64,000 nt of DNA from the NCBI RefSeq assembly GCF_009665255.1, contig NZ_CP035686.1:1981001-2045000 (forward strand), given 5' to 3'. The translations under genes and the position numbers were made by a program. This document shows, piece by piece, positions 54,119 through 64,000 of the stretch. Numbering within the stretch: the first letter of the stretch is position 1; every line of letters starts with the position of its first letter. Below the pieces are notes generated by a model. That model made no database searches. It was not told the origin of the DNA and saw nothing but the letters and a program-made list of their open reading frames with translations. This stretch comes from Vibrio metoecus. GTDB lineage: Bacteria > Pseudomonadota > Gammaproteobacteria > Enterobacterales > Vibrionaceae.

Positions 54119-55087
54119 TCAATCGGTTAAAGGATCAATCCCTACCTTTGCAAGCTCTTGTTGAGCCACTTGCGCTGAAATCGGTAGATAACCATCTTTC
54201 GCAACCAAAGCCTGCCCCTGCTCCGAAAACATAAATCGAATGAATTCACGCTCAATCGGTGACAAATCTCGGTTTGGATTCTTGTTCACATACACATACA
54301 AGTAGCGCGATAAAGGATAAGCCCCTGACAGGATATTCGCTTGGGTTGGCTCAACATAATCATTCCCTTCACGCGCAATTGGCAGTAGCTTCACGCCAGA
54401 AACACGATAACCCACCCCAGAATAACCGAGTGTGTTAATGGAAGATGCAACCGACTGCACCACCGAAGCCGACCCCGGCTGCTCATTGACTCGGTTTTGG
54501 AAATCCCCTTGGCAAAGGGCATTTTGCTTAAAATAGCCGTAGGTACCGGATACCGAGTTGCGACCAAACAGTTGAATATTACGCTTCGCCCAGTCATAAG
54601 GCAGACCAAGCTGAGACCAGGTGACGATCGCTTGTGAAGCACCACAGCGCAATGTCGCGGAAAAAATCGCATCCAACTGCTGAAAATTCAGCCCTTTGAT
54701 CGGGTTATCACGGTGTACAAAAATCCCAACCGCATCAATCGCCACACGCAATGCGGTTGGCTTGTAGCCGTGCATGGCTTCAAACGCAGCAATTTCACTG
54801 CTGCGCATTGGGCGGCTCATCGGGCCAAACTGTGCCGTGCTTTCTGATAATGCGGGCGGCGCCGTCGCCGAACCCGAGGCTTGCACTTGCGCATTCACTG
54901 CAGGGTAATAGGCTTGAAACTCCTCCACCCACAGCGTAGTCATGCCCGCCAGCGTATCCGAGCCGACGGACAACAAGCTGCCCGAAATACCGCTGACTTT
55001 TTCATAGGTAGGTAAACCTTCATCCAACGCCCAAGCAGCCGATGAAGCCAAAGACAATGTACCTAATAAACCAACACGACTTAGCAT
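54119..55087 (-). CDS. pstS: Phosphate-binding periplasmic protein PstS
   Basis: PstS captures phosphate for PstCAB. It is predicted to be 322 residues with a signal peptide (MLSRVGLLGTLSLASSAAWA). I use the ATG at 55087, nine bases after AAAGG; an ATG three codons upstream overlaps the phoR stop as ATGA and could be used by coupling. Phosphate-binding segments SVGSDTLAG, DAVGIFVHRDNP and GRNSVSGTYGYF are present. It is transcribed after phoB-phoR, not with pstCAB, an arrangement unlike that in E. coli. Confidence 0.95.
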   Translation of the reverse strand: MLSRVGLLGTLSLASSAAWALDEGLPTYEKVSGISGSLLSVGSDTLAGMTTLWVEEFQAYYPAVNAQVQASGSATAPPALSESTAQFGPMSRPMRSSEIAAFEAMHGYKPTALRVAIDAVGIFVHRDNPIKGLNFQQLDAIFSATLRCGASQAIVTWSQLGLPYDWAKRNIQLFGRNSVSGTYGYFKQNALCQGDFQNRVNEQPGSASVVQSVASSINTLGYSGVGYRVSGVKLLPIAREGNDYVEPTQANILSGAYPLSRYLYVYVNKNPNRDLSPIEREFIRFMFSEQGQALVAKDGYLPISAQVAQQELAKVGIDPLTD

Positions 55088-55092
55088 GCGGC

Positions 55093-56394
55093 TCATCCTT
55101 TCGCCACCAACCGCTTAGGTAAAACAAACGAAAACTTACTGCCGACACCGACTTTACTGTAGATATCCAAATGCGTGTCATGGTGTGCAAGCGCGTGTTT
55201 CACGATCGCGAGTCCCAAACCACTACCGCCCGTATCACGAGAGCGGGCTTTATCGACGCGATAGAAACGCTCCGTTAAACGGTGTAAGTGTTGCGGCTCG
55301 ATCCCCTCGCCTTTATCTTCCACTTCGAGGCAAGCGCCTTTGCCAGTGCGATACCAACGCACATCAATTTGCGCGCCCGGCGGGGTATATTTAACCGCGT
55401 TGTACACCAGATTCGAAATCGCGCTGCGCAGTTGATCGTCATCCGCCAGCACTTTCAGGCTTTTATCTACCTCAAAATACAGCTTATGTTGCGCATCACC
55501 ACTGAGGCTCACTGCTTCTTTTTCTAACACTTCCAACATGGCAGGCACATCAACCACTTGATCGAGATCGACCATCGGCGATGCTTCAATTTTCGAGAGC
55601 GTCAGCAGTTGGTTCACCAGACTATTCATCCGATTGAGCTGCTCAGTCATCACGCCATGGGCTTTGCTCCACATGGGACCGGCCAGCACATCCGGATCTT
55701 CGGTCATTTCCAGATAACCTTGCAGCACCGTCATCGGTGTGCGCAGTTCATGGGAAACGTTGGCAAAGAAATTACGGCGCATGCCTTCGAGCTGTTTAAG
55801 CTGAGTGACATCACGCACCACCATCAGGTGTTCACCCTCGGTGTACGGCACAATCCGCAGTTCCAGCATGCGCTCGCTATTGAGCGGCGAACGCATTTCG
55901 AGCGGATCGGTAAAATCATCTTTCTTGAGGTATTTGATAAAGTCCGGTGTACGCAGCAAGTTGGAGATCGGCTGCCCAGCATCATCTGGCCAACGAAAAC
56001 CCAGCAAGTGCTGCGCAAGGCGGTTGCACCACACGATATTGCCTTCGCTACGAAACACCACAACCGCATCGGGGAGCGATTCAGCACCATTACGGAAGCG
56101 GCGGATGAGATTGGTCAGCTCTTTGCGTTTTTTACGATGGCGCTGCTGCAAGCGATAAATGCCATTGAACAGCGATTCCCAATTCCCGGTTCCGGAAGGC
56201 GGGGTGAGGCGTTTTTCATCCCACAACCAAGCCGAGAGGCGAATTTGATGATTCAAATGCCAGAAAAGCTGCAACACCGTAGCAGCTAACAGCAACCACG
56301 GCATGCTTCCAAAAATCCATCCAACCACAATCCATGGCAAGTAAAAAAAAGCCAGCTCCCAAGCCAGCTTTTTCCATGTTAAGCGTTCAACCAT
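55093..56394 (-). CDS. phoR: Phosphate-regulon sensor kinase PhoR
   Basis: PhoR is the inner-membrane histidine kinase that phosphorylates PhoB when phosphate is low. It has 433 residues (E. coli 431). It has N-terminal membrane helices (about 13-48), a PAS domain (about 98-205), the dimerisation/phosphoacceptor motif FFANVSHELRTP with His215, and a HATPase domain with NLVYNAVKYTPPG, the DKGEGI and GGSGLGLAIVKH boxes. It lies 21 bp after phoB and directly before pstS. Confidence 0.98.
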   Translation of the reverse strand: MVERLTWKKLAWELAFFYLPWIVVGWIFGSMPWLLLAATVLQLFWHLNHQIRLSAWLWDEKRLTPPSGTGNWESLFNGIYRLQQRHRKKRKELTNLIRRFRNGAESLPDAVVVFRSEGNIVWCNRLAQHLLGFRWPDDAGQPISNLLRTPDFIKYLKKDDFTDPLEMRSPLNSERMLELRIVPYTEGEHLMVVRDVTQLKQLEGMRRNFFANVSHELRTPMTVLQGYLEMTEDPDVLAGPMWSKAHGVMTEQLNRMNSLVNQLLTLSKIEASPMVDLDQVVDVPAMLEVLEKEAVSLSGDAQHKLYFEVDKSLKVLADDDQLRSAISNLVYNAVKYTPPGAQIDVRWYRTGKGACLEVEDKGEGIEPQHLHRLTERFYRVDKARSRDTGGSGLGLAIVKHALAHHDTHLDIYSKVGVGSKFSFVLPKRLVAKG

Positions 56395-56415
56395 ACTGAT
56401 TTGTTCTACACCCTC

Positions 56416-57105
56416 TTAGGCTTTGGTTGAAAAACGATACCCCGCACCGCGCACAGTCTGGATCAACTTATCATGTCCAGCATCTTCTAAAGCTTTGCGC
56501 AGACGACGAATGTGAACGTCTACCGTGCGATCTTCAACATACACGTTGGTACCCCAAACGTTGTTGAGCAGTTGTTCGCGGCTATACACACGCTCTTGGT
56601 GCGTCATGAAGAAGTGTAACATCTTGAACTCAGTCGGTCCCATGTCCAACGGCTGATCATTCGCCGTCACACGGTGTGAAACCGGATCTAACTTCAAACC
56701 TTGAACATCAATCACGTCTTCTAATGCCGTTGGCGTCACTCGGCGAATGACCGCTTTCAAACGGGCAACCAACTCTTTGGGTGAAAACGGTTTGGTAATG
56801 TAATCATCTGCGCCCACTTCGAGGCCGCGAACTTTATCTTCTTCTTCCCCACGCGCGGTAAGCATCACGACAGGAATGTTGCGCGTCACCTCTTCACGTT
56901 TCATATGCTTGATGAGGTTGATGCCACTTCCACCAGGCAACATCCAGTCAAGCAGGACGAGATCAGGAAAAGGTTCAGCCAGCTTACTCATTGCCGAATC
57001 ATAATCTTCGGCCTCAACCGCCTGATAGCCCTTTTGTTCAAGCACGAAACACAACATTTCACGAATCGGTGCTTCGTCTTCAACAACCAGAATCCTTCTA
57101 GACAT
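56416..57105 (-). CDS. phoB: Phosphate-regulon response regulator PhoB
   Basis: PhoB activates the phosphate-starvation regulon. It has 229 residues, same as E. coli. The receiver domain carries Asp53 (LLDWMLPG) with the acidic pair Glu9/Asp10, and the OmpR-type winged helix (about 130-229) includes RTVDVHIRRLRKALE. It heads phoB-phoR-pstS. A Pho box 52-69 bp upstream of its ATG predicts autoregulation. Confidence 0.99.
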   Translation of the reverse strand: MSRRILVVEDEAPIREMLCFVLEQKGYQAVEAEDYDSAMSKLAEPFPDLVLLDWMLPGGSGINLIKHMKREEVTRNIPVVMLTARGEEEDKVRGLEVGADDYITKPFSPKELVARLKAVIRRVTPTALEDVIDVQGLKLDPVSHRVTANDQPLDMGPTEFKMLHFFMTHQERVYSREQLLNNVWGTNVYVEDRTVDVHIRRLRKALEDAGHDKLIQTVRGAGYRFSTKA

Positions 57106-57156
57106 AATTGATTAACCTTTGTTTTTCACCAACGCCATGCATTATGGGAAATGTTT

Positions 57157-57174
57157 ATGACACTTTTGTGACCT
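57157..57174 (-). promoter_or_regulatory. Pho box upstream of phoB
   Basis: Minus strand AGGTCACAAAAGTGTCAT matches the PhoB box CTGTCAYAAAWCTGTCAY at 15 of 18 positions, 52 bp before the phoB ATG. This predicts autoactivation of phoB-phoR-pstS. Confidence 0.75.
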
Positions 57175-57342
57175 TTGCAAACAAATTTTCATATAAGGTT
57201 CAGGCGAAATTCATATACCTAAGCCTCACAAGCAAAGCGAGACAACAACTGGGCAGCTATCCCTATTTTTTTGAATTAGGGTTAAGACTTTCTCAGCATC
57301 TTCCCCTATCATGTCTGGCTTTCTAACCAAGGGAAAACAACA

Positions 57343-58257
57343 ATGTGGTTTAAAAACTGTATGGTGTATCGCGTTAATCGCGAGGTTAACTTCAATGCCG
57401 ATCAGCTGGAAAAGCAGTTGGCCGAATTTCGTTTTACGCCTTGCGGCAGTCAGGATAAACAGAAGTTTGGTTGGGTTTCCGCACTGGGTAAACACGGCGA
57501 CATGATGACCCACGTCAGTGAAAACCGTATTTTAGTCTGCGCGAAACGTGAAGAGAAAATGCTGCCCGCTTCCGTGATCAAAGATTCGCTCAATGCCAAA
57601 GTCGAAGCGATGGAAGCTGAAGAAGGCCGCCCACTGAAGAAAAAAGAAAAAGAAGCACTGAAAGAAGACATCGTAATCGATTTACTGCCACGCGCATTCA
57701 GCAAAAGCCAACTCACGTTTGTGCTGATCATGCCAACCGAAGGCTTAATTCTAGTGGATGCAGGCAGCTACAAAAAAGCCGAAGATGTGCTCGCGCTACT
57801 GCGCAAAACCATGGGCAGTCTGCCTGTTGTCCCTGCTATTCCTGAAATTGCGGTAGAAACGACTCTGACGCAATGGGTGAAAGAAGGCAATCTGCCCCAA
57901 GGCTTTAGCCTGATGGAAGAAGCGGAGCTCAAATCATTACTCGATGACGGCGCAACCATTCGCTGCAAAAAACAAGAGCTGAGCAGCGATGAAATTCTCA
58001 GCCACATTCAAGCCAATAAAGTGGTCACTAAACTGGCAATAAACTGGCAAGACCGGATTCGTTTTGTATTAGCGGAAGATTGCAGCATCAAACGCCTAAC
58101 ATACAGCGATGAACTCAAAGAGCAGAATGATGACATCCCACGCGAAGATCGCGCGGCACGTCTTGATGCCGATTTCTCTCTGCTGTGCGGAGAAATGTCG
58201 GTCTTCCTACCAGATCTATTCAATGCCTTAGGTGGCCTGCCTCACCCTGAAGCCTAA
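57343..58257 (+). CDS. rdgC: Recombination-associated protein RdgC
   Basis: RdgC is a ring-shaped DNA-binding protein that limits RecA-dependent recombination. It has 304 residues (E. coli 303). The family start MWFKNCMVYRVNREVNF is clear, and the KKKEKEALKEDIVIDLLPRAFSK segment is typical. The ATG at 57343 follows AAGGGAAAACAACA. It is divergent from phoB. A hairpin with a 9-bp stem (58273-58300) follows it. Confidence 0.96.
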   Translation: MWFKNCMVYRVNREVNFNADQLEKQLAEFRFTPCGSQDKQKFGWVSALGKHGDMMTHVSENRILVCAKREEKMLPASVIKDSLNAKVEAMEAEEGRPLKKKEKEALKEDIVIDLLPRAFSKSQLTFVLIMPTEGLILVDAGSYKKAEDVLALLRKTMGSLPVVPAIPEIAVETTLTQWVKEGNLPQGFSLMEEAELKSLLDDGATIRCKKQELSSDEILSHIQANKVVTKLAINWQDRIRFVLAEDCSIKRLTYSDELKEQNDDIPREDRAARLDADFSLLCGEMSVFLPDLFNALGGLPHPEA

Positions 58258-58272
58258 GCGTGGACTCAATTT

Positions 58273-58305
58273 CACCACCTCTGCGTAAAATGAGGTGGTG
58301 AGAGT
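58273..58305 (+). terminator. Hairpin after rdgC, possible terminator
   Basis: Perfect nine-bp stem CACCACCTC against GAGGTGGTG with a ten-base loop, 15 bp past rdgC. Only AGAGTTT follows, so the T-run is weak. Confidence 0.5.
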
Positions 58306-58350
58306 TTCACTATGCAGAGTAGGGTTTTTGACGTAAAATTTGCGCCCTTT

Positions 58351-58373
58351 CCAATACCATCAGGTGGTATTGG
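58351..58373 (+). other. Hairpin in the trhP leader region
   Basis: Perfect nine-bp stem CCAATACCA against TGGTATTGG with a five-base loop, ending 35 bp before the trhP start codon. It has no T-run, so it is not a terminator; it may be an operator palindrome or an mRNA leader structure. Confidence 0.5.
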
Positions 58374-58408
58374 CCTGACTTGAGATCAGATTGTAAGAGA
58401 AGCAAGCA

Positions 58409-59809
58409 ATGACAACGCCAAAAACCTTTGTTCCAGAACTCCTTTCACCCGCTGGTAGCCTGAAGAATATGCGCTACGCTTTTGCCTACGGGGCAGATGC
58501 GGTATATGCTGGCCAACCTCGTTACAGCCTTCGCGTGCGTAACAATGAGTTCAACCACGAAAACCTACAAATCGGCATTGATGAAGCCCACGCACTGGGT
58601 AAAAAATTCTATGTCGTGTGTAACATTCAGCCACACAACTCTAAGCTGAAAACTTTCATCCGTGACCTTAAGCCTGTAATTGATATGGGGCCTGATGCGC
58701 TCATCATGTCTGACCCAGGCTTGATTATGATGGTTCGCGAAGAATTCCCACACATGCCGATCCACCTTTCGGTACAAGCGAATGCCGTGAACTGGGCAAC
58801 CGTGAAATTCTGGGCTTCACAAGGCGTTGAGCGTGTGATTGTTTCTCGTGAGCTCTCTTTAGAAGAGATCGAAGAGATCCGTGAAAAATGTCCGAATACT
58901 GAAATTGAAGTGTTCGTACATGGTGCGTTGTGCATGGCTTACTCAGGCCGTTGCTTGCTGTCTGGTTACATCAACAAGCGCGATCCAAACCAAGGTACTT
59001 GCACTAACGCATGCCGTTGGGAATACAAAGTTGAAGCAGCTAAAGAAGATGAAGCAGGTCAGATCGTTGAACAGTTTGATCCCAATGCTGCGCAAGCCAT
59101 CGAAGTTCAAAATGAACGTCCAGACACCACCATTGGTGCAGGCAAACCAATTGATGATGTCGTACTGCTTTCTGAAAGCCATCGCCCAGATGAGAAAATG
59201 GCCGCGTTTGAAGATGAGCACGGCACCTACATCATGAACTCGAAAGATCTGCGTGCGATACAGCATGTTGAGCGCCTAACTCAAATGGGTGTGCACTCAC
59301 TGAAAATCGAAGGCCGTACTAAATCTTTCTACTACTGCGCACGCACAGCGCAAGTGTACCGTAAAGCAATTGATGATGCGGTTGAGGGCAAGCCATTCGA
59401 TGATAGCCTGATGACTACCCTAGAAAGCTTGGCGCACCGTGGTTATACCGAAGGTTTCCTACGTCGCCACACACACGATGCTTACCAAAACTACGATTAC
59501 GGCTACTCGGTTTCCGACACTCAACAGTTTGTGGGTGAATTTACCGGTAAACGCCGCGGCGCAATGGCCGAAGTGGAAGTAAAAAACAAATTTATACTTG
59601 GCGATAGCCTTGAGCTGATGACGCCAAAAGGCAATGTCATCTTCACTTTAGAAGCGATGGAAAACCGCAAAGGTGAAGCAACAGATGATGCCAAAGGCAA
59701 CGGTCACTTTGTTTACATTCCAGTTCCGGAAGAATTGGATCTCAGCTACGCACTACTGATGCGTAACCTAGTGCAAGGGCAGGATACCCGTAACCCAACA
59801 GGCAAGTAA
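58409..59809 (+). CDS. trhP: tRNA uridine-34 hydroxylation protein TrhP (peptidase U32 family)
   Basis: TrhP (formerly YegQ) is needed for 5-hydroxyuridine at the wobble position of tRNA, the precursor of cmo5U. It has 466 residues (E. coli 453). The U32 signature EVFVHGALCMAYSGRCLLSGY is intact, with Cys residues (Cys-rich NACRWEY segment) suited to an Fe-S cluster. The ATG at 58409 follows AAGAGAAGCAAGCA. yfhL begins two bases after its stop, so they form one unit. Confidence 0.95.
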   Translation: MTTPKTFVPELLSPAGSLKNMRYAFAYGADAVYAGQPRYSLRVRNNEFNHENLQIGIDEAHALGKKFYVVCNIQPHNSKLKTFIRDLKPVIDMGPDALIMSDPGLIMMVREEFPHMPIHLSVQANAVNWATVKFWASQGVERVIVSRELSLEEIEEIREKCPNTEIEVFVHGALCMAYSGRCLLSGYINKRDPNQGTCTNACRWEYKVEAAKEDEAGQIVEQFDPNAAQAIEVQNERPDTTIGAGKPIDDVVLLSESHRPDEKMAAFEDEHGTYIMNSKDLRAIQHVERLTQMGVHSLKIEGRTKSFYYCARTAQVYRKAIDDAVEGKPFDDSLMTTLESLAHRGYTEGFLRRHTHDAYQNYDYGYSVSDTQQFVGEFTGKRRGAMAEVEVKNKFILGDSLELMTPKGNVIFTLEAMENRKGEATDDAKGNGHFVYIPVPEELDLSYALLMRNLVQGQDTRNPTGK

Positions 59810-59811
59810 TT

Positions 59812-60066
59812 ATGGCGCTACTCATTACCGCCAAATGCACTAACTGTGATATGTGTGAGCCAGAGTGCCCAAACAGTGCGATTTCAATGGGCGATAAGAT
59901 CTATGAGATCAATCCCGATTTATGCACTGAATGCAAAGGGCACTATGACAAACCGACGTGTCAGTCGGTTTGTCCCATCAGCAACTGCATCATCACCGAC
60001 CCTGCCCATCGCGAAACCGAAGAGCAACTGCTAGAGAAGTTCGTGGTAATTCAAGGGCTCGCGTAA
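59812..60066 (+). CDS. yfhL: 2[4Fe-4S] ferredoxin YfhL
   Basis: YfhL is a small bacterial ferredoxin with two [4Fe-4S] clusters. It has 84 residues (E. coli 86). The first cluster motif has Cys9, Cys12, Cys15 and Cys19, the second Cys38, Cys41, Cys50 and Cys54, with the eight-residue insertion typical of the Alvin type ferredoxins. It lies two bases after trhP, so it may supply electrons or clusters to the tRNA hydroxylation pathway (inference from linkage). Confidence 0.95.
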   Translation: MALLITAKCTNCDMCEPECPNSAISMGDKIYEINPDLCTECKGHYDKPTCQSVCPISNCIITDPAHRETEEQLLEKFVVIQGLA

Positions 60067-60070
60067 ATCG

Positions 60071-60098
60071 AAAATCCCAGCCAAGTGCTGGGATTTTT
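60071..60098 (+). terminator. Intrinsic terminator between yfhL and the nitroreductase gene
   Basis: Stem AAAATCCCAGC against GCTGGGATTTT with a five-base loop; T-rich on the plus strand and usable in both directions for convergent genes. Confidence 0.88.
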
Positions 60099-60101
60099 AC
60101 A

Positions 60102-60824
60102 TTATTTCAAAGCTAATCCTTTGCGCTGCAAATAGCTAAGCATAAATGGCCGAGACTCTTCTGAAAGCTTAGCGGTAATTTGTTCAGACCATCCCTGCTG
60201 TTTTGGATTACCGGAACGTTTTTGGTAATACTCAACCATGGTACGGTCATACTCTGCGACATCCTCTTTATTCAAAGGCTGGTAGTGGTTTTCATGCAAG
60301 ATCACCTTCGGAGCCAAGCGCGGTTTTAACTCTGGATCCTGAGCTGGGTGTCCTAAGCACATTCCAAACAATACGGAGGTATAAGGCGGCAAGTTAAGCA
60401 AAGCATCGACTTCATTCGGTGAATTACGTAAACCACCAATGTACACCCCACCAAGCCCCATCGACTCTGCCGCCAATAAACAGTTTTGCGCCATAATCCC
60501 CGCATCAACAGCACCAATTAAGGTTAACTCCATAAATTCAGGTTTCACGTTCGGGTTCAGCGCATAATGTCGTTGATAATCAATGCAAAAAACCAAAAAC
60601 TCAGCCGCACTCGCCACGTAGGCTTGATTGCCAGCAAGCTTTGCTAATTGCTCACGCATACCGCCATCAGTCACTCGAATCACCGAGGTCACTTGCAGTA
60701 AGCTGGATGACGAAGCAGCAATACCAGAAGCAATGATCGTCTCAAGTTGCGTTGCAGAAATAGGCTCTTGGGTAAAAGCACGAATAGAACGATGGCTAAG
60801 TATGGTATCAATAACAGGATTCAT
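60102..60824 (-). CDS. nfsA: Oxygen-insensitive NADPH nitroreductase / flavin reductase (NfsA/Frp family)
   Basis: This FMN enzyme reduces nitroaromatics and flavins with NADPH. It has 240 residues, the same as V. harveyi Frp, and the sequence is close to it (IETILAHRSIR-like start, here IDTILSHRSIRAFT; AASSSSLLQV; AEFLVFCIDYQRH; GAVDAGIMAQNCLLAAESMGLGGVYIGGLRN). The ATG at 60824 follows GAGGAGGCCGC. The DUF1904 gene lies nine bases upstream on the same strand, so the two are one operon. Confidence 0.94.
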   Translation of the reverse strand: MNPVIDTILSHRSIRAFTQEPISATQLETIIASGIAASSSSLLQVTSVIRVTDGGMREQLAKLAGNQAYVASAAEFLVFCIDYQRHYALNPNVKPEFMELTLIGAVDAGIMAQNCLLAAESMGLGGVYIGGLRNSPNEVDALLNLPPYTSVLFGMCLGHPAQDPELKPRLAPKVILHENHYQPLNKEDVAEYDRTMVEYYQKRSGNPKQQGWSEQITAKLSEESRPFMLSYLQRKGLALK

Positions 60825-60833
60825 GCGGCCTCC

Positions 60834-61157
60834 TCAGAAGTGTTGTCCATCAAGATAATAAGCGGTGCGTTGCAAAGGTATAAACACTACAGCAACATGA
60901 GAATCAGCACCGAGCAACTGACGTGTCTGATCAGTAATCACCTGTGCAACCTGATCCTGAGTCTGCTGTTCTCTTCCAAACCACAATACTTCCACCATAG
61001 GATAAATATCACCCTCAGAAAAATACTGAGTATTCACCAGCTCAAACGTAAAAGCGGCACGAGGAGTATTGAGTAATGAGGAAAGCTCATCGAGTAGTGT
61101 GGGGACTAGCGATTTAACGCTATGCGCTTCTACTGCGCGAAAACGTAAATGAGGCAT
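60834..61157 (-). CDS. DUF1904 protein, tautomerase-like
   Basis: This 107-residue protein of unknown function matches the DUF1904 pattern, which resembles the tautomerase superfamily. It begins MPHLRF, so Pro2 could be the N-terminal catalytic proline after Met removal, and SEGDIYPMVEVLWF resembles the tautomerase core. The ATG at 61157 has AAGGAGAAAATC upstream. It is the first gene of a pair with the nitroreductase; a role in quinone or aromatic metabolism is only a guess. Confidence 0.8.
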   Translation of the reverse strand: MPHLRFRAVEAHSVKSLVPTLLDELSSLLNTPRAAFTFELVNTQYFSEGDIYPMVEVLWFGREQQTQDQVAQVITDQTRQLLGADSHVAVVFIPLQRTAYYLDGQHF

Positions 61158-61311
61158 GACTGATTTTCTCCTTTTTTGCCATCATAACAGCCAGCATGGA
61201 GAGGTGCGAGTCATACAAAAAACAAAGGATAAACCATTGTTCTAAGGGCTCAAGAAGCAGAATAAGAGCGTTATAAGGATTGAATAACCAAGATAACGGC
61301 ACTTTTATCCA

Positions 61312-61344
61312 GAAAGCAAAAAACCCAGTCGTAAGACTGGGTTT
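61312..61344 (-). terminator. Intrinsic terminator of the rRNA operon
   Basis: Perfect ten-bp stem AAACCCAGTC against GACTGGGTTT with a four-base loop, followed on the minus strand by TTTTTTGC. It lies ten bases after the tRNA-Asp. Confidence 0.9.
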
Positions 61345-61354
61345 CTCAAATAAG

Positions 61355-61431
61355 TGGCGGAGCGGACGGGACTCGAACCCGCGACCCCCGGCGTGACAGG
61401 CCGGTATTCTAACCAACTGAACTACCGCTCC
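61355..61431 (-). tRNA. tRNA-Asp (anticodon GTC)
   Basis: A 77-nt cloverleaf beginning GGAGCGGTAGTTCAG and ending in an encoded CCA. The anticodon GTC is at 61397-61395 in CCTGTCACG, and the T arm reads GGTTCGAGTCC. It is the distal tRNA of the rRNA operon, 29 bp after 5S. Confidence 0.97.
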
Positions 61432-61460
61432 GCATTGGTTAGCGCTTGGTGCTAAATTAA

Positions 61461-61580
61461 AAGCCTGGCGATGTTCTACTCTCACATGGGGAAACCCCAC
61501 ACTACCATCGACGCTGTTTCGTTTCACTTCTGAGTTCGGGATGGAGTCAGGTGGGTCCAAAACGCTATGGTCGCCAAGCA
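61461..61580 (-). rRNA. rrf: 5S ribosomal RNA
   Basis: About 120 nt starting TGCTTGGCGACCATAGCG and ending CGCCAGGC(TT), whose ends pair. Conserved internal segments CCCGAACTCAGAAGTGAAACG and GATGGTAGTGTGGGG (split here) identify it. The 3' end may differ by one or two bases. Confidence 0.95.
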
Positions 61581-61670
61581 AAATTTTAAAATCTGGAAAG
61601 CTGTTTTCGTTCTCACACACATTCTTATGCGCTTAGCTTTGAGTCCACTACAAAACCCCTTGGGTGTTGT

Positions 61671-64000
<2,330 letters not shown>

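Noticed and set aside
55558..56289. 243-codon plus-strand frame antisense to phoR
   Set aside because: It is a shadow of the phoR coding sequence with no ribosome site or family resemblance; the frame stays open because of codon bias.
61120..61620. 166-codon minus-strand frame across tRNA-Asp and 5S rRNA
   Set aside because: It reads through a tRNA, a 5S gene and a terminator, and the phrase CHAGGRGFESRPLRH is a translated tRNA, not a protein.

Overview
The window is chromosomal core DNA from a gammaproteobacterium of the genus Vibrio, close to Vibrio cholerae. Gene order, protein sequences and family details (an OxyR2/Prx2 pair, a 240-residue Frp/NfsA nitroreductase, PstC and PstA with very large N-terminal extensions, GH19 chitinase beside guaA) all fit V. 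cholerae or a sibling such as V. mimicus or V. metoecus; I cannot separate these from sequence alone. There is no insertion sequence, prophage, integron or CRISPR array.

Layout. 1-6.5 kb: the 3' end of an alanine/glycine:cation symporter, a periplasmic alkyl sulfatase with a LysR regulator upstream, the acetate transporter satP, and a secreted GH19 chitinase with two chitin-binding modules. This is the most accessory-looking part. 6.7-11.6 kb: guaA and guaB (GMP synthesis, each with a PurR-like box upstream), divergent xseA, and the zinc-ribbon protein YfgJ. 11.9-23.2 kb: an AlaX-type editing protein, der, then rodZ-ispG-hisS-yfgM-bamB (transcribed right to left), rlmN, ndk and pepB. 23.3-29.1 kb: the complete iscRSUA-hscBA-fdx-iscX iron-sulfur operon with two IscR-type operators ahead of iscR. 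29.1-36.7 kb: trmJ, divergent suhB, and queA-tgt-yajC-secD-secF. 37-40.6 kb: a two-CBS-domain protein, then the glyoxylate shunt genes aceB and aceA. 40.6-41.2 kb: a 583-bp noncoding stretch rich in palindromes. 41.2-44.8 kb: oxyR2 divergent from prx2, then cutC and ppk2. 44.8-57.1 kb: a phosphate/polyphosphate block: pstC-pstA-pstB-phoU, ppk-ppx, and phoB-phoR-pstS, with good Pho boxes before pstC and phoB. 57.3-61.2 kb: rdgC, trhP-yfhL, and a DUF1904 protein paired with an NfsA/Frp nitroreductase. 61.3-64 kb: the distal end of a ribosomal RNA operon on the minus strand: 23S (cut by the window edge), 5S, tRNA-Asp and terminator.

How the parts connect. The right half joins phosphate sensing (PhoBR), uptake (PstSCAB-PhoU) and polyphosphate metabolism (Ppk1, Ppk2, Ppx) within about 13 kb. 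The isc operon supplies clusters to several Fe-S enzymes encoded in the same window (IspG, RlmN, YfhL, IscR itself). tRNA modification and quality control recur (TrmJ, QueA, Tgt, TrhP, RlmN, AlaX-like). Most transcription units end in clear intrinsic terminators, many shared between convergent genes.

I did not find a convincingly new multi-gene system. The best leads are noncoding: the palindrome cluster upstream of aceB, the 32-bp-spaced direct repeats between oxyR2 and prx2, a possible attenuator between bamB and der, and a pair of near-identical hairpins flanking the alkyl sulfatase-LysR block.
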